A DNA stretch of 64,000 bases. Source: CAVQAH01 sp963784195. Its GTDB lineage: Bacteria; Acidobacteriota; Vicinamibacteria; Vicinamibacterales; 2-12-FULL-66-21. Both the position numbers and the translations under genes were made by a program. Below are positions 38,709-47,553 of this stretch, piece after piece; position 1 is the first letter of the stretch, and each line of letters starts with the position of its first letter. The stretch is from contig CAWARA010000020.1 in assembly GCA_963784195.1 (NCBI GenBank), positions 248,001-312,000 of the forward strand, given 5' to 3'. The notes beneath the pieces were generated by a model. It searched no databases. It was given only the letters and a program-made list of their open reading frames with translations, and was not told the origin of the DNA.

Positions 38709-40533
38709 CTACGGGCGCGGGGACACCACCTTCCCAGGCAGCGCCTTGGTGAACTTCCCATCGTCCACGACGGCGACACCGTTGACGAAGACGAACGGGA
38801 TGCCCTTCGGATATTGATGCGGCTCGGTGAACGTGGCGAGATCCTGAACCGAGTCATCGAAGATCACCAGGTCGGCCCAGTAGCCCGGCCGGATCCAGCC
38901 GCGGTCGGTCATCCGCATGATCTGCGCAGGCAGTGACGTCATCGATCGAATGGCGAACGGCAGCGCGATCACGCCGCGGTCCATCGCGTAGCGGCGCAGC
39001 TTTCTCGGCATGGTTCCGTAGAAACGCGCATGCGGCACGCCGTCGCCGAACTCTACGGTGTCGCCGTCGGTGCACGTTGCGGTGAAGTCCTGCTGCATGA
39101 TGTGCTCGATGTCGATCTCGGAGAGCGAGTACCCTCGCATACGCGCACCGCCAGGTCGATCGGATCCGTTCAGTTGAATCCAGATGGCGGCATCGACCGG
39201 CGAGATGCCGCGGTCCTTGGCGATCCACTCGATGCTCTTCTCGACGTACTTCTTGTCCGGAAAGTCATAGACGACAACACGTGAGGCGCCGCCGCGCCGG
39301 GTGATCTCGTGCTCGATATCGGCACGGACCTTCGCGGCCTCGGCCGGATTCGCCAGGCGCGCCTGCAGGTTGGCTTTCGCATCGCCACGGCCGCCGCGGC
39401 CGCCGGTTTCTCCCAGCTGTCCACCGACCTGGGCACCTGGCGGCGCCAGCGCCCAGAGCGGTATCAGCACGGTGGAGCCATCGCTGCCGGACGTGTCGTA
39501 CGGGTACTGATCGGCGTAGACCTCGAGACCCTGCTCGCGCGCTTCGCGGATCAGGCGTGTGGCGGCGTGGCTCGCGCCCCAGAAATCCGCACCCTTGGCT
39601 TTGAGGTGTGACGCGACCACCGGCACGCCCGTCTGGCGGCCGATGTTGATCGTTTCCTTCACCGCGTCGAGCAAATCGACGAACGGGGTCGGATCGGACT
39701 TGACGTGCCACATCGGATCGCGGCCCTCGCTGCGCTCGTGGCTGATGTAGAACCCACCGATATTTCTTCACCGGCCTCGTGAGCTCGACGACCTCGCGCG
39801 GCTCGCTGAACCGTCCGGGCACGTACTCGAGCCCCGTGCTCAACCCGTACGCGCCGTCACGCATCCCTTCATCGACCAGCGCCTGCATCGCCGTGATGTC
39901 GGCGTCGGTGGCGACCTGATCGGCGCGATTGCCCATCACGCGATTGCGCACGGCGCCGTGCCCGACCATCAGCGCGGCATTGGATCCGATGCCCTGCTTC
40001 TCGTACTGGGCCTTCTGATTGCGTATCGGCAAAGGCGAGCGTCCGTCCTGGTTCACCACGGACAGCGTGATCCCCTGCGCGACCATGTTCACGTTGTAAC
40101 GAAGGTTCATGTCGCCGAGGCCGCGATCGCTGTGTGAATGGATATCGATGAAGCCAGGCGACAGATATTTGCCGGCGGCATCGATCGTCCGCGCCGCCTG
40201 CGCCGCGCCGAGATCACCGATTGCCGCAATCCGCCCGTCCTTGACCGCCACGTCGGCGATGAACCACGGATTGCCGGAGCCATCGAACACGCGAGCTCGG
40301 CGGATGAGGAGATCGAATTGTGTAGCTTGCCCCGTGGTTCGTGGTTCCCGCCTTCGCGCGCTGAATTCTTGCGCGCTTTGGCGAGGCCTCGCCGTAGCTC
40401 GTCGCGCCTGATCGAGTGCCGACGAGCGGAGGCGGGCGTGGATCGTCGCTCGCAGGGCGTCGCCGGAAGTTGGTGAAGAGCCGGCCGCAAGAGCCAGAAC
40501 AGCGACAACGAGGATGAGCTTTTGCTGAAGCAT
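38709..40533 (-). CDS. N-acyl-D-amino-acid deacylase family amidohydrolase (frameshifted)
   Basis: About 607 residues: secreted metal-dependent amidohydrolase of the D-aminoacylase/DAN family. Signal peptide (LILVVAVLALAAGSS), then an Arg-rich stretch of about 50 residues encoded by GTTCGTG-type repeat, then the amidohydrolase: FDLLIRRARVFDGSGNPW, metal-site PGFIDIHSHSD, MVGHGAVRNRVMG, MRDGAYGLSTGLEYVPG. The frame breaks near 39759 (TAT(C)GGT on the minus strand). The rest (GVPVVASHLKAKG, YPYDTSGSDGS, DIEHIMQQDFTATCTDGD) ends at 38709 with the family's PRKLRRYAMDRG and PGYWADLVIFD segments. Confidence 0.88.
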
Positions 40534-40580
40534 GGGCGGGATTCTAGCGGATTACGAGCCACGGACCACGAGCAACGGAC
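40324..40580. repeat. GTTCGTG-family arms around the deacylase 5' end (copy 3)
   Basis: GTGGTTCGTGGTTC (about 40334-40347) and GTAGCTCGTCGCG (40393-40406) lie inside the gene. ACGAGCCACGGACCACGAGC (40554-40573) lies upstream of its start. The inverted arms enclose the signal-peptide-coding region. Confidence 0.55.
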
Positions 40581-40607
40581 CCCCGTGAAGAATGCTATCT
40601 TCGCAAG

Positions 40608-41918
40608 ATGCTTCGCCGTCATCGTTCCCGCTACTCCAAGTCAGAAAAACTATTTGCCGCGGCGTCGCGAATCCTGCCGGGCGGTGTCGACAGTCCGGTT
40701 CGCGCGTTCAGGTCGGTGGGCGCCACGCCCATATTCGTCGAGCGCGCTCACGGCGCGTATCTCGAGGATGCGGACGGCAACCGCTACATCGACTACGTGA
40801 TGTCCTGGGGCCCACTGATCCACGGTCACGCACCGAAGGGCCTCCTGAAGGCGCTGTCGGCGGCCGCGGCGCGAGGCACGAGTTTCGGCGCACCGACCGA
40901 GCTCGAGACCCGGTTGGCTCGGCGCGTCGCCATGCTGATGCCGTCGATGGAACGTGTGCGGTTCGTGAGCTCGGGCACCGAAGCGGCGATGAGTGCTGCG
41001 CGCGTGGCCCGTGCGGCAACCAAACGGGACAAGCTGGTCAAGTTCGAAGGCTGTTACCACGGTCACGCCGATGCGTTCCTCGTGCAGGCGGGATCCGGAG
41101 CAATGACGCTTGGCGTGCCGACAAGTCCTGGCGTCTCAGCAGCGGCGGCGCGCGACACGCTGCTGGCGCGCTACAACGACCTGCCATCGGTCGAACGGCT
41201 CTTCGAGCAGCACAAAGAGGACATCGCGGCAATCTTCGTGGAGCCGATCGCCGGGAACATGGGTCTGGTGCCGCCTCGCGAGGGATTCCTTCACGGGCTT
41301 CGCGAGATCAGTCAGCGCCACGGCGCGCTCCTCGTATTCGACGAAGTGATCTCAGGTTTCCGTGCGGCGGCGGGTGGGGCGCAGCAGCTGTATGGTGTCC
41401 GGCCCGATCTGACCTGCCTCGGCAAGATTATCGGCGGTGGGCTGCCCGTCGGGGCGTATGGCGGCCGCACCGACCTGATGGAGCTCGTCGCGCCCGCCGG
41501 CCCCGTCTATCAGGCCGGCACTCTGTCCGGAAATCCGCTGGCGATGACGGCGGGACTGTGGTCGCTCGAGCAACTGTCAGCGTCGCTCTATCGTCAGCTG
41601 TCGAAGCTGGCGGCGACACTTGCCGGCGGACTCGCAGACGCCGCGCGCAACGCGCAGATTCCGCTGCAGGTCAGCGCGTTGGGCTCGCTGCTCACGCCAT
41701 TCTTCACATCGGCGCCCGTCACGGATTTCCAGTCAGCGCTGGCGTCCGATACACAGGCATACGCGCGATTCTTCAGGGGCATGCTCGCACGCGGCGTCTA
41801 TCCGCCGCCTTCGCAATTCGAAGCCTGGTTCCTGTCGAGCGCTCACAGCGAGCGCGACGTCGCGAGGACGATCAAAGCTGCCAAAGACGTGTTTAAGGAG
41901 ATGCGCGACACTACCTGA
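40608..41918 (+). CDS. hemL: Glutamate-1-semialdehyde 2,1-aminomutase
   Basis: PLP enzyme that converts glutamate-1-semialdehyde to 5-aminolevulinate, feeding the hemB product encoded at 24345. 436 residues. ILPGGVDSPVRAFRSVG near the N-terminus, IDYVMSWGPLIHGHAP, VSSGTEAAMSAARVAR, GCYHGHAD, FDEVISGFRAA, and the PLP-lysine in CLGKIIGGGLPVGAYGG; then YQAGTLSGNPLAM. It is unlinked from the main heme cluster. Its stop overlaps the convergent glycine-zipper gene by 8 nt. Confidence 0.96.
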   Translation: MLRRHRSRYSKSEKLFAAASRILPGGVDSPVRAFRSVGATPIFVERAHGAYLEDADGNRYIDYVMSWGPLIHGHAPKGLLKALSAAAARGTSFGAPTELETRLARRVAMLMPSMERVRFVSSGTEAAMSAARVARAATKRDKLVKFEGCYHGHADAFLVQAGSGAMTLGVPTSPGVSAAAARDTLLARYNDLPSVERLFEQHKEDIAAIFVEPIAGNMGLVPPREGFLHGLREISQRHGALLVFDEVISGFRAAAGGAQQLYGVRPDLTCLGKIIGGGLPVGAYGGRTDLMELVAPAGPVYQAGTLSGNPLAMTAGLWSLEQLSASLYRQLSKLAATLAGGLADAARNAQIPLQVSALGSLLTPFFTSAPVTDFQSALASDTQAYARFFRGMLARGVYPPPSQFEAWFLSSAHSERDVARTIKAAKDVFKEMRDTT

Positions 41919-42828
41919 TGTTCGGCGGCGTGTCGAGCCTGACCCGCAGAATCGTCCCAGGCGGCAGCGTCACGTCCTTCCCTTCAGTCGCGACCATCGT
42001 GCCGCCGCCACCAATGAGGACGCCGATCAGCGCACCTTTGACACCACCGATGATGCCGCCGATGATCGCGCCGACAGCCGATCCTGCGCCGATGCGGCCG
42101 ACCTCGCCGCGAATGCCTTCGCTTTCAATCGCCTGCGTCACTGTGCCACGCAACGGGTAGTTGCGGCCGTTTACGGTGACCTGATCGAATGCGACGGTCA
42201 AGCTCCCCTTGCGATCGGTTCTCGACGCGCGATCGACCGAGCTGACAATGCCGCGCATCACCGACCCGGCCGGGATGAGAACGCGATTGCCCTGGTAGAG
42301 GTCCACGACCGTCGTGGCTTCGAACCGATCCTCCACCTGGGCGGTGTCCGAACTGAGTTGCGTTTGAAGCCGGACGTCGATCTCCTGGCCGACCGGAATC
42401 GTGCTTTGACCCGATACCGGTCTGTCCTCTCTGTCATCGCGGCCGCGCGAGGGCGCGCTCGACGGCGGGTAGTTCGTGGCCGGCTCGAGCGGCGGATTTG
42501 ACGAGCTCTCACCACGCGCGCGCGAGCGCAGGTTCTGAATTCGATCACGCACCTCGGCGTACTCCGCTCTGCTGACGTTGTTCTCCTTGCGCAGCTTCAC
42601 CTTCAGATAGGTGACCTCGTCACGAAGCTCGTCGAGTTCATCCTGAAGTCTGGCCGCGGCCGAGGAGTCATTCGACCGGAGGCGCGAGACATCGGTCCCG
42701 GCCTGGTAGACCTCGTCCTGCAACCGCTGAATGTCCGCGCTCGTCGCCATCGTCTGGGCTCTGGCAGGGACCGCCATCATCAGCGCCGTCGCAATCAAGA
42801 TCGCTTTCACAAGCCTTTGTGCCGTCAT
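41911..42828 (-). CDS. Secreted coiled-coil glycine-zipper protein, unknown function
   Basis: 305 residues. Signal peptide (AILIATALMMAVPARAQ), then a coiled coil (about 30-105: SADIQRLQDEVYQAGTDV, RLQDELDELRDEVTYLK), a Pro/Ser-rich disordered linker, and a beta-rich domain. That domain has IPVGQEIDVRLQTQLSS, FEATTVVDLYQGNRVLIPAG and SVMRGIVSSV, resembling the OB/beta-barrel of TrbI/VirB10-type or conjugation-like envelope proteins. A glycine-zipper follows (GSAVGAIIGGIIGGVKGAL), then VTLPPGTILRVRLD. The product is likely periplasmic or outer-membrane associated; the family cannot be named safely. Confidence 0.7.
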   Translation of the reverse strand: MTAQRLVKAILIATALMMAVPARAQTMATSADIQRLQDEVYQAGTDVSRLRSNDSSAAARLQDELDELRDEVTYLKVKLRKENNVSRAEYAEVRDRIQNLRSRARGESSSNPPLEPATNYPPSSAPSRGRDDREDRPVSGQSTIPVGQEIDVRLQTQLSSDTAQVEDRFEATTVVDLYQGNRVLIPAGSVMRGIVSSVDRASRTDRKGSLTVAFDQVTVNGRNYPLRGTVTQAIESEGIRGEVGRIGAGSAVGAIIGGIIGGVKGALIGVLIGGGGTMVATEGKDVTLPPGTILRVRLDTPPNIR

Positions 42829-43029
42829 GTTCCCACTACCTCCAAAGCTGCGAAGCCAAATGCTTCGTCACACGCCACGACTCTCTGTGCAAAAGAGACG
42901 CCCACCCGCGCGACTCGGTCGTATCGACGCCGAAGTCATTTAGATACACACACATATCGACACGCGTCGTAACCCTCGAATCAAGCTCGTCGGTGAAGCC
43001 TGTTATGATCGGAGGACACACTCTCCTGC

Positions 43030-44254
43030 ATGCTGGTAAAGCTTCACAGAACGGTGGGGGTTCGAGTCGGCGCGGTGCAGGTCGGCGGCGGTGCGCCTGT
43101 TGTCGTGCAGTCGATGACCATGACCGACACGGCCGACGCCGCCGCTACGGCGCAGCAATGCATCGAGCTTGCTCAGGCCGGCTCCGACATGGTGCGCATC
43201 ACGGTCAACGTGCCCGAAGCCGCGCGCGCCGTTCCGGAGATCAAGCAGCGGATGCTCGATGCCGGTGTGACGGCACCCCTGATCGGTGATTTCCACTACA
43301 ACGGCCACCTGCTGCTGACGAAACATCCGGATTGCGCAACGGCGCTCGACAAGTACCGCATCAATCCTGGCAACGTCGGCACCGGCCGGCGGCGGGACGA
43401 GCAGTTCGCAACGATTTGCAAGGTGGCGCAGGAAAACAGCCGGCCGGTTCGCATCGGCGTCAACGGCGGTTCGCTCAATCAGGAGCTCGTCGTCGCGAAG
43501 ATGCAGGAGAACACCGACCGCGATCTGGGGCTCACATCCGAAGAGATCATCAACGAGTGCATGATCCTGTCGGCGCTGCAGTCGACAGAGCTGGCGCTCG
43601 AATCGGGCCTTCGCAAGGACCAGATCATCATCTCGTGTAAGACGTCCCGGCCCTCGCGATTTGATTGCTGTCTATCGTGACCTCGCGAAGCGAACCGATC
43701 AGCCGCTGCATCTCGGGCTCACCGAGGCCGGAATGGGCATGAAGGGGCTCGTGTGGTCCGCGTCGGCAATGGGCGTACTGCTCAACGAAGGCATCGGCGA
43801 TACGATCCGCGTGTCGCTCACGCCGCGGCCCGGCGGCGATCGCTGTGAGGAAGTCTACGCGGCGTGCGAGCTGCTGCAGGCTCTCGGCATTCGTGCGTTC
43901 TCGCCGAGCGTCACCGCGTGTCCCGGATGCGGCCGGACGACCAGCAGCACCTTCCAGGAACTTGCCGAGCGAACGCAGGAATACATTCGCGAGCGGATGC
44001 CCGACTGGAAGACCCGCTTCGACGGCGTCGAATCCATGACCCTCGCCGTCATGGGCTGCATCGTCAACGGCCCAGGCGAATCGAAGGCCGCCAACATCGG
44101 GATCAGCCTGCCAGGTACAGGCGAATCTCCCAACTGTCCCATCTACATCGACGGCCAGCACGTGACGACGATGCGCGGCACGTATGAAGAACTCGCAGCC
44201 GGCTTCCGCGAGTTGATCGACAACTACGTCGAAACACGCTATCCACGCCGTTAA
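43030..44254 (+). CDS. ispG: 4-hydroxy-3-methylbut-2-en-1-yl diphosphate synthase (frameshifted)
   Basis: Iron-sulfur enzyme converting MEcPP to HMBPP in the MEP pathway. The N-terminal TIM barrel (VQVGGGAPVVVQSMTMTDTAD, LIGDFHYNGHLLL, YRINPGNVG, RIGVNGGSLN) is in frame from 43030. It breaks near 43651 after SCKTSRP. DLIAVYRDLAKRTDQPLHLG, GLTEAGMGMKG and the [4Fe-4S] motifs (ACPGCGRTTSS, VMGCIVNGPGES) follow in the next frame to 44254. One extra C explains the shift; the intact protein has about 407 residues. An extended -10-like TGTTATGAT lies at 43001-43009. The partner dxr is at 48887. Confidence 0.92.
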
Positions 44255-44274
44255 ACGCTCCACTCAATCACTGG

Positions 44275-44370
44275 CGCGCGCCGTAGTTCGTAGCTCGTGG
44301 CTCGTGGCTCGCAAGACCATGAGCGGCGGTTCTCCGAGCGACGAGCGACGAGCCACGAACCACGGCTGAA
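44275..44370. repeat. Heptad-armed inverted repeat (GTTCGTG family, copy 4)
   Basis: Left arm 44280-44316 (GCCGTAGTTCGTAGCTCGTG...) and right arm 44336-44366 (GAGCGACGAGCGACGAGCC, then ACGAACCACGGC), with about a 20-nt loop. It fills the ispG-MATE gap. Confidence 0.85.
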
Positions 44371-44399
44371 CTCTGCGACGGCATAGAATTGTCGAACTG

Positions 44400-45797
44400 A
44401 TGCTCCCGCGCTTCAGCGATCTCCGTGACGAGTTCAAGCCGATGATCACTTTGGCCCTGCCCGTGGTCCTGGCGGAGCTCGGCTGGATGACGATGGGGAT
44501 CGTCGACACGTTGATGGTCGGGCGGCTGAGTCCCGAAGCCATCGGCGCTGTCGGCATCGGCAGCTCGGTGTTCATGGGTGTCGTGATCTTCGCGTTCGGC
44601 TTGCTGCTCGGTCTCGACACACTCGTGTCGCAGGCTTTCGGCGGAAACCGCCTCGAGGAGTGCCATCGTTGGTTGATCCACGGGACCGTCCTCGCAGTCC
44701 TGCTGTCTGTCCCCTTTACGGCGATCCTTTGGTTGATTTCGGGCACTCTCGATCGCTGGGGCATTCACCCAGCGGTTCTGGAATTGACGCGCCAGTATTT
44801 CGACGTCGTGTCGTGGAGCGTGTTGCCTCTCCTGCTGTACTGCGCGTTCCGCCGCTATCTCCAGGGGATGGGCATCGTGCGGCCGGTGATGGTGGCGCTC
44901 GTCATGGCCAATCTCGCCAACGTGGTTTTCAATTGGGTGCTGATCTTCGGCAAGTTCGGCGCACCCGCGATGGGTGTGGCCGGCGCCGCGTGGGCCACCG
45001 TCGGATCACGAGTGGCGATGGCCGGGTATCTCCTCGCCGTGATCATCCATCGGGAGCGGCGACGCCGGCCGGGACTGTTCGAGACACCGCTGGCGATCGA
45101 GCTCGCGTGGATGCGACGGTTGCTTGCTTTGGGAGCGCCGGCGGCAGCGCAGGTCACGCTTGAAGTCGGTGTGTTTGCCGCTGCAACGGCCCTCGCCGGC
45201 CGGCTTGCGCCGACGGCGCTTGCCGCTCATCAGATCGCCGTCAACATCGCGGCTTTCACGTTCATGGTGCCGCTGGGCATCTCTTCGGCGGGTGCCGTGC
45301 GAGTCGGGCACGCGGTCGGCCGTCTCGATCCGGACGGCGCCGCGCGATCCGGCTGGACGGCGCTGACGCTCGGCGTCGGGTTCATGTCGTGCGCTGCGGC
45401 CGTGTTTCTGCTGGTTCCACGGCTGCTGATCGGCTCGTTCACGTCTGATTCACAGGTGATCGCGATCGGTGTCTCGCTGCTGATGATTGCTGCGGTCTTC
45501 CAGATGTTCGACGGTCTTCAGGGCGTCGCCACGGGCGTGCTGCGCGGCTTGGGCGACACGAGGACGCCGATGCTCTGGAACCTTGCCGGGCACTGGTTCA
45601 TCGGCCTGCCGCTGGGATATACCTTGTGTTTCATTGCCGGTGTCGGCGTGACCGGCCTCTGGTGGGGACTCTCGGCGGGATTGATCATCTGTGGCGTCGC
45701 GTTGCTCGCGGTCTGGTCGAAGCGTCTTCACGAGCTCGAAGGACTGCGGACAACAGGTGGAAAGGAGATTCCATGCGTGGATTCGTCGGCGTTATAG
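44400..45797 (+). CDS. MATE-family efflux transporter
   Basis: 465 residues with 12 predicted membrane helices in two six-helix halves, typical of the NorM-like MATE group, which exports cationic drugs or metabolites in exchange for Na+ or H+. Seen: ITLALPVVLAELGWMTMGIVD (helix 1), DTLVSQAFGGNRLEE (the conserved QAFG loop), and in the second half AAHQIAVNIAAFTFMVPLGIS with SSAGAVRVGHAVG. It continues past the start of the TPR gene, overlapping it by 25 nt, so the two are likely cotranscribed. Confidence 0.92.
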   Translation: MLPRFSDLRDEFKPMITLALPVVLAELGWMTMGIVDTLMVGRLSPEAIGAVGIGSSVFMGVVIFAFGLLLGLDTLVSQAFGGNRLEECHRWLIHGTVLAVLLSVPFTAILWLISGTLDRWGIHPAVLELTRQYFDVVSWSVLPLLLYCAFRRYLQGMGIVRPVMVALVMANLANVVFNWVLIFGKFGAPAMGVAGAAWATVGSRVAMAGYLLAVIIHRERRRRPGLFETPLAIELAWMRRLLALGAPAAAQVTLEVGVFAAATALAGRLAPTALAAHQIAVNIAAFTFMVPLGISSAGAVRVGHAVGRLDPDGAARSGWTALTLGVGFMSCAAAVFLLVPRLLIGSFTSDSQVIAIGVSLLMIAAVFQMFDGLQGVATGVLRGLGDTRTPMLWNLAGHWFIGLPLGYTLCFIAGVGVTGLWWGLSAGLIICGVALLAVWSKRLHELEGLRTTGGKEIPCVDSSAL

Positions 45798-46708
45798 CGG
45801 GCTTGCTGATTCTGCAATGCGGAGCAGCCGCGCAGCAGAAACCAGAGGCGACGTCTCTGCTCGGCCAGCCGCTGGTGCCGCCCGCTCCTTCGGAGCAGGC
45901 ACGGCCCACGCTGGAGGCGAACCTCGCCAAGGCGCAAGAAGCCTATAAGGCCAACCCCGGCGATGCGGACGCAATCATCTGGCTGGGCCGCCGCCTCGCG
46001 TATCTGGGCAGGTATCGCGATGCGATTGCGACGTTTTCCGAGGGGGTTCAGAAGCACCCCAAGGATGCGCGGATGTATCGCCACCGTGGCCATCGCTACA
46101 TCACGGTCAGGGAGTTCGATCGCGCCGCCACCGATCTGGCGCGGGCCGCCGAGCTCGTGAGCGGACGTCCCGACGAGGTCGAACCCGACGGCGCGCCAAA
46201 CGCCCGCAACATCCCGACGAGCACGCTGAACACGAACATCTACTACCATCTCGGCCTCGCCCATTACCTTCGCGGGCAGTTCGAGCCAGCGCTGAAGGCC
46301 TACCGCGAATGCGAGCGATTCTCGAAGAATCCGGACATGCTGGTGGCAACGACGCACTGGCTGTACATGACGCTGCGCCGCCTCGATCGCGTCGGCGAAG
46401 CGAAGCAGGTGCTCGATCCGATCAGCGCGAAGATGGAGATCATCGAGAACATGTCGTACCACCGCCTCTTGATGCTCTACAAAGGCGAGGAGAAACCTGA
46501 CGCATTGCTGGCGTCGGTCTCGGAGGGCGGTCTCGATGCCGTAACGATCGGCTACGGCGTCGGGAATTACCACTTCTACAACGGGCGGCGGGATCAGGCT
46601 ATGCCGATCTTCAGATCGATCGTCGAAAAGCAGGCGAATCAGTGGCCGGCGTTCGGCTACGTCGCTGCGGAAGCAGAGCTCGCGCGCGACGCCGCAGCGA
46701 AGCGATGA
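45773..46708 (+). CDS. Secreted TPR-repeat protein
   Basis: 311 residues. The start MRGFVGVIAGLLILQCG at 45773 has a strong ribosome site (AAAGGAG) inside the end of the MATE gene; longer upstream frames are not credible. Signal peptide with a possible lipobox (LILQCG; cleavage before Cys or after AAAQ). TPR-like helical pairs follow: ADAIIWLGRRLAYLGRYRDA, ARMYRHRGHRYITVREFDRA, IYYHLGLAHYLRGQFEPALKA, and a C-terminal YHFYNGRRDQAMPIF. It is probably a periplasmic scaffold; partner unknown. Confidence 0.8.
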   Translation: MRGFVGVIAGLLILQCGAAAQQKPEATSLLGQPLVPPAPSEQARPTLEANLAKAQEAYKANPGDADAIIWLGRRLAYLGRYRDAIATFSEGVQKHPKDARMYRHRGHRYITVREFDRAATDLARAAELVSGRPDEVEPDGAPNARNIPTSTLNTNIYYHLGLAHYLRGQFEPALKAYRECERFSKNPDMLVATTHWLYMTLRRLDRVGEAKQVLDPISAKMEIIENMSYHRLLMLYKGEEKPDALLASVSEGGLDAVTIGYGVGNYHFYNGRRDQAMPIFRSIVEKQANQWPAFGYVAAEAELARDAAAKR

Positions 46709-46729
46709 GCGAAGTCGTCGGAGTGAGGG

Positions 46730-47476
46730 TCAGCGGCGATTGAGCCGGCGGGCGTTCATCTCGACGAGCCGCCGAAGCTCCTTGAGGGGCTCTGCGTTGT
46801 CGTCCACCTGAAGGCGCAGGACGACGTCGTTGTTCAACCAGACGCCGCCGTTCTTCTTGACGATCAACATGGCGGCCGACTGCATGCCGCGCTTGTCGCC
46901 GCCGGCGGCCTGTCCTGCGTCGAGTGCCGCCATCAGTCGAAGCGAGAGATGTCCGGTGGTTTTCTCGAACGCGTCGACCATCCCCGTGACGACAGCTTCC
47001 CCCGCAAGGATGTTGCCCTGTGCGGTGCAGAACTTTCCGCCCTTGTCACCGGCCCACGGTGTGGCCTTTGGTCCCGTGTAAGCGGCATAGTCACCCTTCG
47101 CGTTCATGACCGCGAACTGACGGCCCTCTTTCGGCCACGGCTGGTTCGCGTAGCCGGGATCCGGATCGCTGTCCCAGATCGCTTTGACGATCGCCGCGGG
47201 CGTCATGCCCGAGGCGAGCAGCTTGATCGCCTTCGGACCGTAGCTGACGTCAACGATCGCCTGGGTGGCCGCTACCCCGATGTCCGCCTCACCCCACAAC
47301 ACGCCGTTGCCCACCGAGAAGACGCGCGATTGCACGGCGCCGCCAATCTCGCCGGTCTCGGGGTCGAAGCCGAGAATGGAAAACGTCGCGACGGGATCCG
47401 GAAGGGTGGATTGGGCTGAACCGACCGAAAGGCAGCCGATGAGCGCGAGGGGCAGTGAGAGGACACGGAGGGTCAA
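46730..47476 (-). CDS. DUF1028-family secreted protein
   Basis: 248 residues. DUF1028 proteins have an Ntn-hydrolase-like fold and are thought to be hydrolases of uncertain substrate. After the signal peptide the mature part starts PDPVATFSILGFDPETGEIG, then GGAVQSRVFSVGNGVLWGEADIG, ATQAIVDVSYGPKAIKLLASG, FAVMNAKGDYAAYTG, and the typical CTAQGNILAG. The only in-frame start is TTG at 47476. LALIGC matches a lipobox, so it may be a lipoprotein; cleavage after GSAQ is the alternative. It is downstream of rseP, separated by a hairpin. Confidence 0.85.
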   Translation of the reverse strand: MTLRVLSLPLALIGCLSVGSAQSTLPDPVATFSILGFDPETGEIGGAVQSRVFSVGNGVLWGEADIGVAATQAIVDVSYGPKAIKLLASGMTPAAIVKAIWDSDPDPGYANQPWPKEGRQFAVMNAKGDYAAYTGPKATPWAGDKGGKFCTAQGNILAGEAVVTGMVDAFEKTTGHLSLRLMAALDAGQAAGGDKRGMQSAAMLIVKKNGGVWLNNDVVLRLQVDDNAEPLKELRRLVEMNARRLNRR

Positions 47477-47488
47477 TGTTTCTTGCAG

Positions 47489-47528
47489 GTTTGTCCACTC
47501 TTACGGACGTCCACAAGAGTGGACAAAC
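47489..47528. repeat. Perfect 14-bp inverted repeat between rseP and the DUF1028 gene
   Basis: GTTTGTCCACTCTT and AAGAGTGGACAAAC are separated by 12 nt that contain a further GGACGTCC palindrome. It sits between rseP (stop at 47554) and the DUF1028 start (47476). It could be a terminator without a T-run, or an operator. Nothing else like it was seen in the window. Confidence 0.7.
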
Positions 47529-47553
47529 GTGAGAACAGATCTGACCCCTCCCA

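Noticed and set aside
43060..43075. tRNA T-loop-like GGTTCGAGTC sequence
   Set aside because: It lies in the ispG coding region and no cloverleaf or acceptor stem can be formed around it.
43640..43690. Programmed ribosomal frameshift in ispG and the other split genes
   Set aside because: No slippery heptamer or stimulatory structure was seen, and the same C-insertion signature recurs in unrelated genes, so sequence error is simpler.
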